The notes: a model not told the origin generated them from the sequence alone. Shown: positions 11,681 to 47,000, numbered from the stretch's first letter. The stretch: 64,000 bases of DNA from Streptomyces sp. HUAS YS2 (GCF_033343995.1 NZ_CP137573.1:6977001-7041000); one strand, 5' to 3'. Made by a program: numbers and translations.

Positions 11681-13572
11681 TGACGGCATTCGACGCGGCG
11701 GCAGGCCGACGAGGTCGGGCGATCGAGAACATCTACCCGCTGACCGCCCTGCAGCAGGGAATGCTCTTCCACACCGAGCTGGCCGACGAGCCCGGCATGT
11801 ACTGGGTGCAGGACGGCATGCTGCTGGAGGGCGAGCTCGACCAGGACGCCCTGCGCCGGGCGTGGGAGCTCATGTTCTCCCGACACGAGGTGCTGCGGAC
11901 CACCGTCGTACGGGAGGACGTCACCACGCCGCTGGCCGTGGTGTCCCGGTCGGTTCCGCTGCCGCTCCGGTTCATCGACGTGTCGCACCTGGACGAGGCC
12001 GCCCGGCAGGAGGCGGTCGACGCCCACCTCGCCGCAGACTGGGAGCGCGGCGCCGACTTCACCGCGCCGACCCTGGTGCGGATCGCGGTGATCGCCCTGG
12101 CACCGGACCGCCACCAGCTGGTGTGGAGCTACCACCACATGCTCCTCGACGGCTGGAGCGCACCGATCGTGGTGGCCGAGCTGATGGACGCCTATCAGGC
12201 GTTCCGGGCGGGAAGGGAACCGCGACTCCCGGCCCGCCGGCCGTTCCGGGACTTCGTGGGCTGGGTGTCCCGGCAGGACCTCGACGCCGCTCGCGGGTAC
12301 TGGCGCGAGCGGCTCGCCGGCATCACCGAGGCGACCTCCCTGGGCATCGAACACGCCACCGGCGACCAGGGACCGGGCGAGGCACTGGTGCCACTGACCG
12401 CCGAGGTGGCCGGCACCGGGCTGACCGAGTTCGCCCGCCGCCACCGGCTCACGCCGAACACGGTCGTACAGGCTGCCTGGGCCATCGTCATGTCCCTGTA
12501 CTCCGGCGCCGACGACGTCATGTTCGGCGTCACCTCGTCGGGCCGCGACGGCCAGCTCGACGGCATGGAGTCGATGGTCGGGATGCTGCTCAACACCACA
12601 CCCGTCAGAATCCGCGTCGACCGCGACGAGCTGCTCACGACCTGGCTGACCCGTCTGCAGGACGAGCAGGTGAAAGCTCGGCAGTACGAGCACACCCCGC
12701 TGGTGACGATCGCCGCGTGCAGCGAACTGCCGGCCGGCAAGCCCCTGTTCAACAGCCTCTTCGCCTTCGAGAACTTCCCGGTCCAGGACCTGGAGGAGGA
12801 AGAGCGCAACGCGGCGGCGAGCGGGCTGCGCGCCGGGATGAACTACGGCCGTGAGCAGGCCAACTACCCGCTGAGCGTGACCGCGAGTTCCGGCCGTGCC
12901 CTGCAGATCAAGTTCTCCTACGACCGTGCCCAGGTCGACGCCGCCGCGATCGACCGGATGGCCGGCCACATGGCCCGCGTACTGGAGTCGATCGTCGCGG
13001 GCGTTGCTCGCGACGCGGGTGTGCGGGTGGGTGAGTTGTCGGTTCTGTCGGTGGGTGAGCGTGAGCGGTTGGTGGCCGGCGGTGACGGTGGCCGTGTGGA
13101 GTTGCCGGCGGTGGGTGGTGTGCATGAGTTGATTGCTGCGCGTGCTGTGGTGTCGCCGGATGTGGTGGCGGTGGTGGTGGGTGATGAGGTTTTGACGTAT
13201 GGGGGGTTGGTGGGTCGGGCGAATCGTTTGGCGAATTATTTGGTGTCGGTGGGTGTGGGTGTGGAGTCGGTGGTGGGTTTGTGTTTGCCGCGTGGGGTGG
13301 ATTTGGTGGTGGCGGTTCTTGCGGTGTGGCAGGCGGGTGGGGCGTATTTGCCGTTGGATCCGGAGTATCCGGTGGAGCGGTTGGAGTTTATGTTGGCGGA
13401 TAGTGGGGTTGAGGTTTTGGTGGGGGAGCGGGGGTTGCTGGGGGTCTTGGTTTGGATGGTGTGGTGGGTTCGGTGGTGTGGTTGGACGATGTGGTGGTGG
13501 GTGGGGTGGTGGCGGGTTGTTCTTCGTCGGCGCCGGATGTTGTTTGTTCTTCTGGTCGGTTGGCTGGGGTGA
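11680..13572 (+). CDS. NRPS gene 2, 5' part: DCL condensation domain and start of A domain, truncated by a frameshift
   Basis: As read, 630 residues. A short N-terminal stretch is followed by a condensation domain (about 17-440) of DCL type: [14 protein letters not shown] at its start and SYHHMLLDGWS with His codons 12133-12138. A DCL domain fits the epimerization domain that ends the upstream protein, and the gene break falls in what is elsewhere an E-C linker. The A domain begins near residue 470, but from about residue 584 the translation becomes a Trp/Arg-rich nonsense tail ending at TGA 13570-13572. Comparison with the near-identical copy at 8306-10092 shows why: a run of six G there is five G here (13430-13434). 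The correct frame resumes in the -1 register and runs to 18227. The intact gene would be about 2180 residues. I regard a sequencing or assembly error as more likely than a real null, but cannot decide from this sequence. Confidence 0.85.
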   Translation: MTAFDAAAGRRGRAIENIYPLTALQQGMLFHTELADEPGMYWVQDGMLLEGELDQDALRRAWELMFSRHEVLRTTVVREDVTTPLAVVSRSVPLPLRFIDVSHLDEAARQEAVDAHLAADWERGADFTAPTLVRIAVIALAPDRHQLVWSYHHMLLDGWSAPIVVAELMDAYQAFRAGREPRLPARRPFRDFVGWVSRQDLDAARGYWRERLAGITEATSLGIEHATGDQGPGEALVPLTAEVAGTGLTEFARRHRLTPNTVVQAAWAIVMSLYSGADDVMFGVTSSGRDGQLDGMESMVGMLLNTTPVRIRVDRDELLTTWLTRLQDEQVKARQYEHTPLVTIAACSELPAGKPLFNSLFAFENFPVQDLEEEERNAAASGLRAGMNYGREQANYPLSVTASSGRALQIKFSYDRAQVDAAAIDRMAGHMARVLESIVAGVARDAGVRVGELSVLSVGERERLVAGGDGGRVELPAVGGVHELIAARAVVSPDVVAVVVGDEVLTYGGLVGRANRLANYLVSVGVGVESVVGLCLPRGVDLVVAVLAVWQAGGAYLPLDPEYPVERLEFMLADSGVEVLVGERGLLGVLVWMVWWVRWCGWTMWWWVGWWRVVLRRRRMLFVLLVGWLG

Positions 13573-14788
13573 TTTATACGTCGGGTTCGACGGGGCGTCC
13601 TAAGGGGACGTTGGTTTCTCATGGGTCTTTGGTGGCGTTGTTCGCGGGTTGGGAGGTTGCGCATTTTGGTGGGGTGGGGTTGCGGTGGTTGTCGGTGGCG
13701 AGTGCGAGTTTTGATGTGTTCACGGGTGATGTGGTGAGGGCGTTGTGTTCGGGTGGGGTGTTGGTGTTGGGGCGGGTGGGGTTGCAGGTGGATGTGGGTG
13801 AGTGGGTGGGGGTGTTGGCGGGTGCTGGGGTGGAGGCGTTCGAGTGTGCGCCGCGGTATGTGGATGAGTTGGTGGGGTTTGTGGAGGCCGGCGGGTCTGG
13901 GTCTGGGTCGGTGTCTGGGTTGGGGTTGGGGGGTTTGCGGTTGGTGGTGGTGACGACGGATGTGTGGCGGTGGGGTTCGGTGGTGCGGGCTCGGGGTGTG
14001 TTGGGTGGGGGTGTGCGGTTGTTGTCGGCGTATGGGGTGACGGAGGCGTCGGTGGATTCGACGTTCGGTGTGTTGGAGGGGGTGGGTGGTGAGGGTGCGG
14101 TGTCGATCGGTGGGCCGTTGCCGAATACGCGGGTGTATGTGTTGGACGGTTGTTTGGAGCCGGTTCCGGTGGGTGTGGTGGGTGAGTTGTTCATTGCGGG
14201 TCCGCAGGTGGCTCGGGGTTATGGGGGGCGGCCTGGTTTGACGGCGGAGCGGTTTGTTGCTGATCCGTTTGTGGGGGATGGTTCGCGGATGTATCGGTCG
14301 GGGGATCGGGTGCGGTGGTTGTCGGGGGGTGAGTTGGAGTTTTTGGGGCGTGGGGATGAGCAGGTGAAGGTGCGTGGTTTCCGGATCGAGCCGGGTGAGG
14401 TTGAGGCGGTGTTGGTTTCTCATCCGGGTGTGCGTGCGGTGGTGGTGGGTGTGTTCGGGGTGGGTGTGGATCGTCGTTTGGTGGCGTATGTGGTGCCGGT
14501 GGATGGGGGTGTGGGTATTCCGTCGGTGGGTGAGTTGCGGGAGTTTGTGGGGCGGAGTCTGCCGGGGTTCATGGTTCCGTCGGTGTTTGTGGAGTTGGCG
14601 GGTCTTCCGTTGACGCCGAACGGGAAGGTGGATCGGGGTGCGTTGCCGGTTCCGGAGGGTGTGCGGCCGGAGTTGGAGGGGTTCGTCGCGCCGGCGAATG
14701 CGACGGAGGAGTTGCTGGCGGGGGTGTGGGCGCAGGTCCTGGGTGTCGACCGGGTCGGCGTCCACGACAACTTCTTCGAACTCGGCGG
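13003..14788 (+). repeat. Repeat R2, copy b (Orn/Arg-like A domain, with one-base loss)
   Basis: Partner of 8306-10092, one base shorter because of the G5 run at 13430-13434. It is rich in T- and G-ending codons (TTG, GTG, GGG, TTT) compared with the C-ending codons on both flanks. Confidence 0.9.
13430..13434 (+). other. Frameshift site (G5 where the duplicate has G6)
   Basis: Between a GAGC and TTGCTGGGGG context there are five G here and six at 8733-8738 in the duplicated segment. The two copies are offset by 4697 bases before this point and 4696 after it, so the net difference over about 1.79 kb is one base. Confidence 0.9.
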
Positions 14789-17700
14789 ACATTCACTGCT
14801 CGCCACACAGGTCGTGTCCCGCATCCGGACCGTTTTCGCCACCGAGGTCCCCCTCTCCGCCCTCTTCGACCACCCGACGGTCCGCGAACTGTCCGACGTC
14901 GTCGTCGGCTCGGGCCAGGAGGTGACCGCACCGCCCATCGCAGCGGCCGGCCGGGACGGCGAACTGCCGCTGTCCTTCGCACAGCAGCGCCTGTGGTTCC
15001 TGGACCAGCTGAACCCGGGGTCCACGGAGTACAACGTGCCCCTGCTCGTGCGCTGGCCCGGCGACCTGGACGTCGCGGCACTGACCGCGGCGCTGGGCGC
15101 GGTGGTGAAGCGGCACGAGATCCTGCGGACCAGACTGGTGCCGGGAGCCGGCGGCGTCGCGCACCAGGTGATCGACGAGCCGACCCCCTTCGTCCTGCCA
15201 CTGACGGACGTCTCGGGTCATGACGACCCCGCTGCGGCCGCACGGAAACTCGTGACCGCGGAAGTCATGGCACCGTTCGACCTGGCCCGCGGGCCGCTGG
15301 TCCGGGCCACCCTGATCCGGATGTCCGCCGACGAGCACGTCCTGGCCCTGGCCGTGCACCACGTGGCCTTCGACGAGTGGTCGGTACGCATCCTCCGCGA
15401 GGAGCTCTCCGCTCTGTACGAGGCGTTCCGGGTCGGCGAGCCGGACCCGCTGCCGCCGCTGGCCGTGCAGTACGCGGACTTCGCGATATGGCAGCGGCAG
15501 TGGCTGGACGGCGACGTACTGGACGCCCACACGGCGTACTGGCGCGACCAGCTCGCCGACCTGCCGGCGCTGGAACTGCCGACGGACAGGATGCGCCCAC
15601 CGGTCCGGTCCACCGACGGAGCAGCGGTCGACTTCTCCGTACCCGCGCCGACCGCGGACGTCTTACGGGCCCTGTCCCGCAAGAACGGCGTGACGATGTC
15701 CATGACGCTGCTGGCCGCGTTCGACGTGCTCCTCGGCTGGTACACGGGGTCGGACGACGTCGTGGTCGGCACACCGGTCGCCAACCGCAACCGCGCCGAG
15801 ACCGAGGACCTCATCGGGTTCTTCGTGAACACGCTGGTCATGCGCACCGACCTGTCCGGCGACCCGACCTTCGTCGAACTCCTCCGCCGCGTACGGAAGA
15901 TGGCCCTCGCCGCGTACGCCCACCAGGATCTGCCGTTCGAGCAGCTGGTGGACGAGCTCGTCACGGAGCGGGACCGCTCCCGCACCCCCCTCTTCCAGGT
16001 GTTCTTCAACTACACGCCCGAGGGGAACACCGGTCACCCCGGCCGGGACGAGGACCAGGGCGGCCGATCCGACGCGACCGGGCCCGCGCCCGAGGCCGGG
16101 CCCGACACCGACACCGATGCCTCGTCGGTCGACGGACTGGCGGCGACCTCGGTCAACTTCGACCTGGCCGTCACGCTGGCGGACCATGACGGTGCCCTGG
16201 CGGGAGCGATCGAGTACAGCACCGCGCTGTTCGACGCCGCGACCGTGGAGCGGATGGCCGGCCACCTGGTTGCCGTGCTCGAAGCCGTCGCCGTGGATGC
16301 CCGGCAGCGGGTGGGTGAGCTGCCGGTCCTGTCGGCGGGTGAGCGTGAGCTGGTGGTGGAGGGCTGGAACGCGTCGTCGGTGGAGTTGCCGGCGGTGGGT
16401 GGGGTACAGGAACTGATCGCGGAGCGGGCTGCGAAGGCCCCGGACACGGTGGCCGTGGTGGCCGGTGGGGAAGCGCTCACCTACGGCGGGTTGATGGCGC
16501 GGGCGAATCGTCTGGCGCGTCATCTGCGGTCGGTGGGTGTGGGTGCGGAGTCGGTGGTGGGTCTGTGTCTGCCGCGTGGGGTGGACATGGTCGTGGCGAT
16601 CGTCGGCGTGTGGCAGGCGGGTGGCGCCTACCTGCCGCTGGATCCGGAGTACCCGGCCGATCGGCTGGAGTTCATGCTCGCGGACGCGGGTGTCGAGGTC
16701 GTGGTGGGCCGGCGGGACGTGGTGGAGGGGCTGTCGGTCGGGCACGGGGTGTGGCTGGACGATCCGGCGGTACGCGACGCCTTGGCCGGTCTGCCGTCGA
16801 AGGCTCCTGGGGTGGCTCCGTCCGCTGACCAGCTGGCGTACGTGATCTATACGTCCGGCTCGACCGGCCGGCCGAAGGGTGTGCAGGTCGAGCACGGCAG
16901 CGTGGTCGCGATGGTGTCGGCGCTGGCGCCGGTCCTCGGTGCCGGTCCGAGCCAGCGGATGCTGCAGTTCGCCTCGTTCAGCTTCGACGCGGCTGTCCTC
17001 GATGTCGCGGTGACGCTCGCCTCGGGCGGCGTCCTCGTCGTCGCGACGTCCGAGGAGCGGGCGGAGGCGGGGCAGCTGACGTCGATGCTCCGCGCGGAGG
17101 GTGTGGGTGCGGCGAGTGTCGTGCCGTCCCTGCTGGGCGTCCTCGACCCGGAGGCGGTGCCCGGGATCGAGACGCTGCTGCTCGGTGCCGAGCGTCTGAC
17201 CGAGCCGGTCGCCCGCACCTGGTCGGCCGGCCGTCGGCTGGTGAACACGTACGGTCCGACGGAGTCGACGGTCATGGTGACCGCCGACGCCGTCGCCCCG
17301 GACGTCCAGCGCATGCCTGCGATCGGTTCCCCGGTCGCCAACGCCCGTCTGTACGTGCTCGACGGGTCCATGAGGCCCGTGCCGGTGGGCGTCCCCGGCG
17401 AGGTCTTCATAGCCGGCCCGCAGGTCGCGCGCGGCTACCGCGGCCGCCCCGGCATGACGGGTGAACGGTTCGTCGCCGATCCCTTCGCTGCCGACGGTTC
17501 GCGCATGTATCGCTCCGGTGACCGGGCCCGCTGGCTGCCGGACGGGCAGTTGGACTTTGTCGGCCGTGCGGATGGTCAGGTGAAGGTGCGTGGTTTCCGG
17601 ATCGAGCCGGGTGAGATCGAGGCCGTTCTGGCCGGTCACCCGCAGATCCGTACCGCCGTCGTCGCCGCCTTCGGCGACGTCGAGGACCGCCGTCTGGTCG

Positions 17701-18226
17701 CGTACCTCGTGCCGGCCGATCAGACGGACGGCATTCCGTCGGTCGGCGACATGCGGGCGTACGCAGCGAGGTGGCTGCCGGCCTTCATGATCCCGCCGAC
17801 GTTCGTGGAGCTCGCGGCGCTGCCGCTCACTCCGAACGGCAAACTCGACCGTACGGCACTCCCCGAGCCGGACGGGGAGAGGCCGCAACTCGAGGAGTTC
17901 GTGCCTGCCTCGGGTGACGCGGAGGAAGCGCTGGCCAGGCTCTGGGCCGAGGTGCTCGGGGTGGATCGGGTCGGCGCCACGGACAACTTCTTCGAACTGG
18001 GCGGACATTCGTTGCTCGCCACCCAGGTGGCTTCCCGGATCCGGGAAGCCTTCGAGCTTGAGATTCCTCTGTCCGCTCTCTTCGACCACCCCACCGTGAG
18101 GGGCTTGGCAGCCGTGGTCGAAGAGCTCATCTGGTACGAGATCGACCACATGCCGGAAGACGAAGTCGTCCAGAGCCTGGACAGCTACGCGCAGGGTGCA
18201 GAGTCCGACGAGAACGGGGTTTTCTG

Positions 18227-18227
<1 letters not shown>
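13452..18227 (+). CDS. NRPS gene 2, 3' part: rest of A domain, T, C-A-T and C-terminal docking tail
   Basis: This continues gene 2 in the -1 register after the G-run frameshift. The TTG at 13452 is merely the first possible initiator in frame, without a convincing Shine-Dalgarno, so I do not consider it a true start. Encoded in order are the remainder of the Orn/Arg-like A domain ([11 protein letters not shown] near 13575), T (Ser 14793-14795), LCL-type C (about 14955-16330, HHVAFDEW), A with code DALSLGTVMK (about 16375-17870), T (Ser 18009-18011) and a roughly 35-residue acidic tail ([10 protein letters not shown]) that looks like a C-terminal docking segment. There is no E or TE; the chain is handed to the next protein, which starts with a TubC-type docking domain. 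An in-frame TTA leucine codon lies at 15663-15665. The TGA stop overlaps the next ATG by one base. Confidence 0.85.
14955..18110 (+). other. NRPS module C-A(X, code DALSLGTVMK)-T
   Basis: LCL-type C domain with HHVAFDEW (His codons 15357-15362). The A domain has the recurring unassigned code D-A-L-S-L-G-T-V-M-K. The T domain is LGGHS. The absence of E agrees with the LCL-type C domain that opens the next protein. The C domain carries a long acidic insert near 16015-16140 ([13 protein letters not shown]), a position that is hypervariable in all C domains of this window. Confidence 0.8.
15663..15665 (+). promoter_or_regulatory. In-frame TTA leucine codon (possible bldA control point)
   Basis: The codons around this position read GAC GTC TTA CGG in the C domain of gene 2's second module. 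In Streptomyces TTA is read by the developmentally regulated bldA tRNA, and such codons are rare and often found in secondary-metabolite genes. Confidence 0.6.
18117..18224 (+). other. C-terminal docking tail of gene 2
   Basis: After the last T domain, about 35 residues remain, rich in Glu/Asp with a hydrophobic-acidic motif ([10 protein letters not shown]) and ending in a polar tail. Short acidic C-terminal motifs of this kind bind TubC-type N-terminal docking domains, and the next protein has one. The pairing is inferred from position and composition. Confidence 0.55.
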
Positions 18228-42984
<24,757 letters not shown>

Positions 42985-42988
<4 letters not shown>

Positions 42989-43794
42989 CGGGGCCCAGGG
43001 GGACGCAGCCGCCGGCCGCCGCGACGGAGGGGACCAGCGTCTACGAACTCCCCAACGGGCGCAGGATCACCTGCGTCAGTCCGGCGGAGGCCAAAGTCCT
43101 GTGGGCGGAGGCCGTGGACGCGGGGCTCTACAAGTCGGCCGCTGACGCGCTGCGGCCCGGGGACACCGTCCTCGACATCGGAGCGAACATCGGAATCGTC
43201 TCGCTGATGTTCGGCTGGACAACACCTGATCTCAGGATCGTCTCCGTGGAACCCGCGCCGACCACGTTCGCCTGTCTGGAGGCGAATCTGCGGCGTCATC
43301 TGCCGGGCGCCGTCGCCGTACGCAGTGCGGTGGCCGACCGAGCCGGCCGGCGGACATTCACCTATTACCCGAGGTCGACAGGAAACTCGGGGCTGTTCGC
43401 CGACCAACGGGCGGACGACGAGAACACCCGCGTATTTCTGCGCAACACCGGAATTCCGGAGGAATACATCGGGGAGTTCGTCAAGGATCTGCACCGGGGA
43501 ATCGACATGGACGTGCAGACGCTGACCGTCTCCGATCTGATCAGGGCCCACGAACTGCGCGAGGTCAGCCTGCTGAAGATCGACGTGGAGCGCGCGGAGC
43601 ACCTGGTCCTGGCCGGGGTCGAGGACGAGCACTGGCCGCTGATCGGCCGCATCGTCGCGGAGGTCCATGACGAGGCCGGTCGGCTCAGGACCCTCACCGG
43701 CCTCCTCGAACGGCACGGCTTCACCGTCGCGGTGAGCCAGCAGCCCAACCTCGCCGGAACGGATTTGTACGAACTCGCCGCCACGCGGCCGTAG
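42985..43794 (+). CDS. FkbM-family SAM-dependent methyltransferase
   Basis: A 269-residue cytosolic protein. The SAM-binding motif I is [11 protein letters not shown] (62-72) with acidic Glu89 at the end of strand 2 (SVEPAP). The FkbM signature [10 protein letters not shown] is at 196-205, where Arg stands in place of the usual Gly. FkbM-type enzymes are mostly O-methyltransferases acting on secondary metabolites and sugars. Here the substrate is probably the peptide or one of its building blocks (inference from position). It is translationally coupled to the synthetase upstream (ATGA overlap) and ends the apparent operon, followed directly by an inverted repeat. Acting on carrier-bound substrate or after release are both possible. 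The length is normal for the family and no signal peptide is seen. Confidence 0.88.
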
Positions 43795-43808
43795 GGCGTT
43801 CAAACGCC
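43795..43808 (+). terminator. Small inverted repeat directly after the methyltransferase stop
   Basis: GGCGTT and AACGCC separated by CA, beginning right after the TAG. It is short; in RNA the loop would open some of the stem. It could contribute to 3'-end formation, but there is no T tract. Confidence 0.3.
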
Positions 43809-43867
43809 GCCGCGCAGCAGTTGAACACGGCGCCGGAATAGCGGCCGGTGACCGCACACCACGTACG

Positions 43868-43908
43868 CCATGGCGCCGCTGGATCAATGATCCAGCGGTG
43901 TGCCATGG
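43868..43908 (+). terminator. Strong imperfect palindrome, candidate terminator or regulator site
   Basis: The arms CGCTGGATCA (43877-43886) and TGATCCAGCG (43888-43897) are perfectly complementary around a single A. They are flanked by outer CCATGG arms (43868-43873, 43903-43908) across small mismatched bulges. As RNA it would form a long hairpin of the type that serves as a terminator without U tract in actinomycetes. As DNA it could be an operator for a dimeric regulator. Confidence 0.5.
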
Positions 43909-43979
43909 TGAGGCGGGGATCTCCGAATCACATGAGCACGTAGCGCACGCCGAGGCACAGCCATGACCTGGTGCGGAGC

Positions 43980-43995
43980 GGATCGTTCGCGATCC
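43980..43995 (+). promoter_or_regulatory. Six-base hairpin with TTCG loop upstream of the last NRPS gene
   Basis: GGATCG-TTCG-CGATCC, a perfect stem with a loop sequence that is very stable in RNA. It lies about 95 bases before the ATG at 44091, so it would fall in the 5' leader if the promoter is upstream. Function unknown. Confidence 0.35.
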
Positions 43996-44079
43996 CGTTC
44001 CCAATGGGCCGGGCTCCACGGCGGAAACGCCCGGGCCGAGCGGCGCACCGTCATGCACTCATTCAGCTTTCTCATTTGC

Positions 44080-44085
44080 AGGGGA
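44080..44085 (+). promoter_or_regulatory. Ribosome binding site of the last NRPS gene
   Basis: AGGGGA five bases before the ATG at 44091. It fixes this start, which is followed by a short basic N-terminal segment and then the condensation domain. Confidence 0.65.
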
Positions 44086-44090
44086 CACTG

Positions 44091-47000
44091 ATGCTTTCTG
44101 ACGCCAAGCGGGAATTGCTGAAGCGACGCCTCAAGGGAGAGCAGGTATCGCGCCGCGCATGGGAGCCCCGTCCCGACGGGCCGCTACCGCTGTCCTTTGC
44201 CCAGCAGCGCCTTTGGTTCCTCAGCCAGTTGGACCCCAGCTCGACCGAGTACAACCTCTCGATGCGGGTGCGATGGGACGGCGCGCCCGATGTGGCCGCG
44301 CTGGGTGCGGCGTTGGGCGGGGTTGTGGCGCGGCACGAGGTGCTGCGCACCCGTCTGGTGACGGGTGCGGACGGGGTGCCGCATCAGGTGATCGACGAGC
44401 CGGCGCCGTTCCCCCTGCCGGTGGTCGACGTCTCGGGCAGCACCGACCCTGCGCGGGCCCTGCAGGAGCTCGCGGCGGCCGACGCTCAGGTGCCGTTCGA
44501 CCTGTCGGCGGGGCCGCTGATCCGCGCGACGCTGCTGCGCGCGGCCCACGACGAGTACGTGCTCGTGGTCGCGCTGCACCACGTGGTGTTCGACGAGTGG
44601 TCGGACGCCGTCTTCCACCGTGAGCTCTTGGCTCTGTACGAGGCGTTCCGCGCGGGTGAGGCCGACCCGTTGCCGCCGCTCGACGTGCAGTACGCGGACT
44701 ACGCGGTGTGGCAGCGACAGTGGCTGCGGGGCGACGTACTGGACCGGCAGCTGTCCTACTGGCGCGACCGACTCGCCGGTGCGCCGGAACTGGACCTTCC
44801 CCTCGACCGCCCGCGCCCGCCGGTGCGTTCCTCCGCCGGCGCGACCATGGGCATCGACATTCCTGACGACGTTGCCGAGGGCCTTCGTGCGCTGTCGCGC
44901 GAGTGCGGTGTGTCGATGTTCATGACGCTGCTGTCGGCGTACGCGGTGCTGCTGGGTCGGTATGCGGGTTCGGACGACGTGGTGGTGGGCACGCCGGTGG
45001 CGAACCGGAATCGTGCGGAGACGGAGGGCCTGATCGGGTTCTTCGTGAACACGTTGGTGATGCGTACGGATCTGTCGGGTGATCCGTCGTTCCGTGAGGT
45101 GTTGGGGCGGGTGCGGGAGACGGCTCTTGGTGCGTACGCGCATCAGGATGTGCCGTTCGAGCAGGTGGTGGAAGCGCTGGTGTCGGAGCGGGATCGCTCG
45201 CGTACGCCGCTGTTCCAGGCGCTGTTCAACTACGACTTCGTCGAAGGCGGAGCCGGCGACGGCGGACGCGGCGAGGGCGGCGCCTTCGAGAGCGGCAGCG
45301 GTGGTGACGAGGTCGACGCGAAGTTCGATCTGCGTCTGGTGCTGAGTGATGGTGGGTCGGGCCTGGGCGCGGAGTTCGAGTACAGCACCACGCTGTTCGA
45401 CGCGGAGACGGTGGAGCGGCTGGGTGGGCACCTGGTCACGCTGCTGACGGCGGTGGCCGCGGATGCCGATCAGCGGGTGGGCGGGCTGCCCGTGCTGTCG
45501 GCCGGCGAGCATGAGCTGCTGGTGCAGGGATGGAATGCGCCTGCGGTCGAGTTGCCGGCGGTGGGTGGGGTGCATGAGCTGATCGCTGAGCGGGCTGTGG
45601 TGGCTGCGGATGCGGTGGCTGTGGTGGCTGGTGGGGAGGTGTTGACGTATGGCGGGTTGATGGGTCGGGCGAATCGTCTGGCGCGTTATCTGCGGTCGGT
45701 GGGTGTGGGTGCGGAGTCGGTGGTGGCGTTGTGTCTGCCGCGCGGGGTGGACATGGTGGTGGCGATTCTTGCGGTGTGGCAGGCGGGTGGGGCGTATCTG
45801 CCGTTGGATCCGGAGTATCCGGTGGACCGGCTCGGGTTCATGTTGCGTGACAGTCGGGCGACGGTGCTGGTCGGCACCGAGGAGCTGGTGGACGAGCTGC
45901 CGGTGGGGCGGCTGCGGACGGTGGTCGTCGACGACCCGATGGTGCGGGCGGTCGTGGCGGGGCTTTCTTCTGATGCTCCTGGTGTGGTCACGAAGCCTGA
46001 GCAGTTGGCGTATGTGGTTTATACGTCGGGTTCGACGGGGCGGCCGAAGGGTGTGCAGGTCACGCACGGTGGCTTGGTGAATTACGTGGTGTCGGTCGGT
46101 GAGCGGGCCGGCTGGGGTGGTGCGGGTGGCCGGTTCGGGTTGTTGCAGCCGGTGGTGACGGACCTGGGTAACACGGTTGTCTTCGGGTGTTTGGTGTCGG
46201 GTGGTGTGCTGCATGTGGTGGGTGCGGATGCGGCGGTGGACGGGCGTGCGGTGGCGGGGTTTGTTCGTGAGTGGGGTGTCGAGTTCGTGAAGGTGGTGCC
46301 GTCGCATCTGGCGGCGTTGGTGGCTGGTTGTGGTGGTGAGGCGGGGTCGTTGTTGCCGCGGCGGGGTCTGGTGCTGGGTGGCGAGGGTGCGTCGGCGTCG
46401 TGGCTGCGGGAGCTGGTGGCGGCTGCCGGTGATTGTGCGGTGGTGAATCACTACGGGCCCACCGAGACGACGGTCGGTGTGGTCGCTGGTGGGTTGGTCG
46501 AGGGTGCGGGTGGTTTGGCGGATGGTGTGGTGGGTCTGGGCCGGCCGTTGGGTAATACGCGGGTGTATGTGCTGGACGGGTTCTTGAATCCGGTTCCGGT
46601 GGGTGTGGTGGGTGAGTTGTTTGTTGCGGGTCCGCAGGTGGCTCGGGGGTATGTGGGGCGGGCTGGTCTGACGGGTGAGCGGTTCGTGGCGGATCCGTTC
46701 GCTGTGGATGGTGGTCGGATGTATCGGACGGGGGACCGGGTCCGGTGGCTGGCTGATGGGCGGCTGGAGTTCGTGGGTCGTGCGGATGGTCAGATCAAGG
46801 TGCGTGGGTATCGGATCGAGCCGGGTGAGGTCGAGTCGGCGCTGGTGGGTCACGCGCAGGTGGCGTCTGCGGTTGTGACGGCGCACGGGGTGGGTGCGGA
46901 GCGTCGTCTGGTGGCGTATCTGGTTCCGGGGGATCCGGAGATCGGGATTCCGTCGGTCGGTGAACTGCGTGGGTTCCTGGGCGACCGGTTGCCGGAGTAC

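Larger units (their letters stand above)
11729..14900 (+). other. NRPS module C(DCL)-A(Orn/Arg-like)-T, spanning the frameshift
   Basis: Read across the frameshift, the module is C(DCL)-A-T. Its A domain is a copy of the preceding module's, with the same basic-residue code DVGEVTAVDK. The T domain is LGGHS rather than LGGDS (Ser 14793-14795) and there is no E domain, so an L-configured residue is expected. Two successive basic residues (D then L) would result. If the frameshift is real in the genome, this module is dead and the assembly line is broken. Confidence 0.75.
43795..44090 (+). other. Intergenic region, the only real gap in the window
   Basis: 296 bases between the methyltransferase stop and the next NRPS start. 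It holds three inverted repeats (43795-43808, 43868-43908, 43980-43995) and a Shine-Dalgarno just before 44091. I see no credible ORF and no clear -35/-10 pair. A transcription end for the upstream operon and a promoter for the downstream gene are the natural expectation. Confidence 0.7.

Noticed and set aside
13430-13434. Programmed -1 frameshifting as normal expression of gene 2
   Set aside because: No supporting slippery-site arrangement or downstream structure was established, and the other copy of the same segment is in frame with G6. Kept only as a remote option.
13452-13454. TTG as a genuine start giving a separate 1591-residue gene
   Set aside because: It would begin in the middle of an A domain without a ribosome binding site. 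Comparison with the intact copy shows a frameshift instead.
44091-45520. First C domain of the last gene as a lipid-loading starter C domain
   Set aside because: Its motifs ([21 protein letters not shown]) match the LCL domains elsewhere in the window. Nothing distinctive of starter C domains is visible, though N-acylation cannot be excluded.
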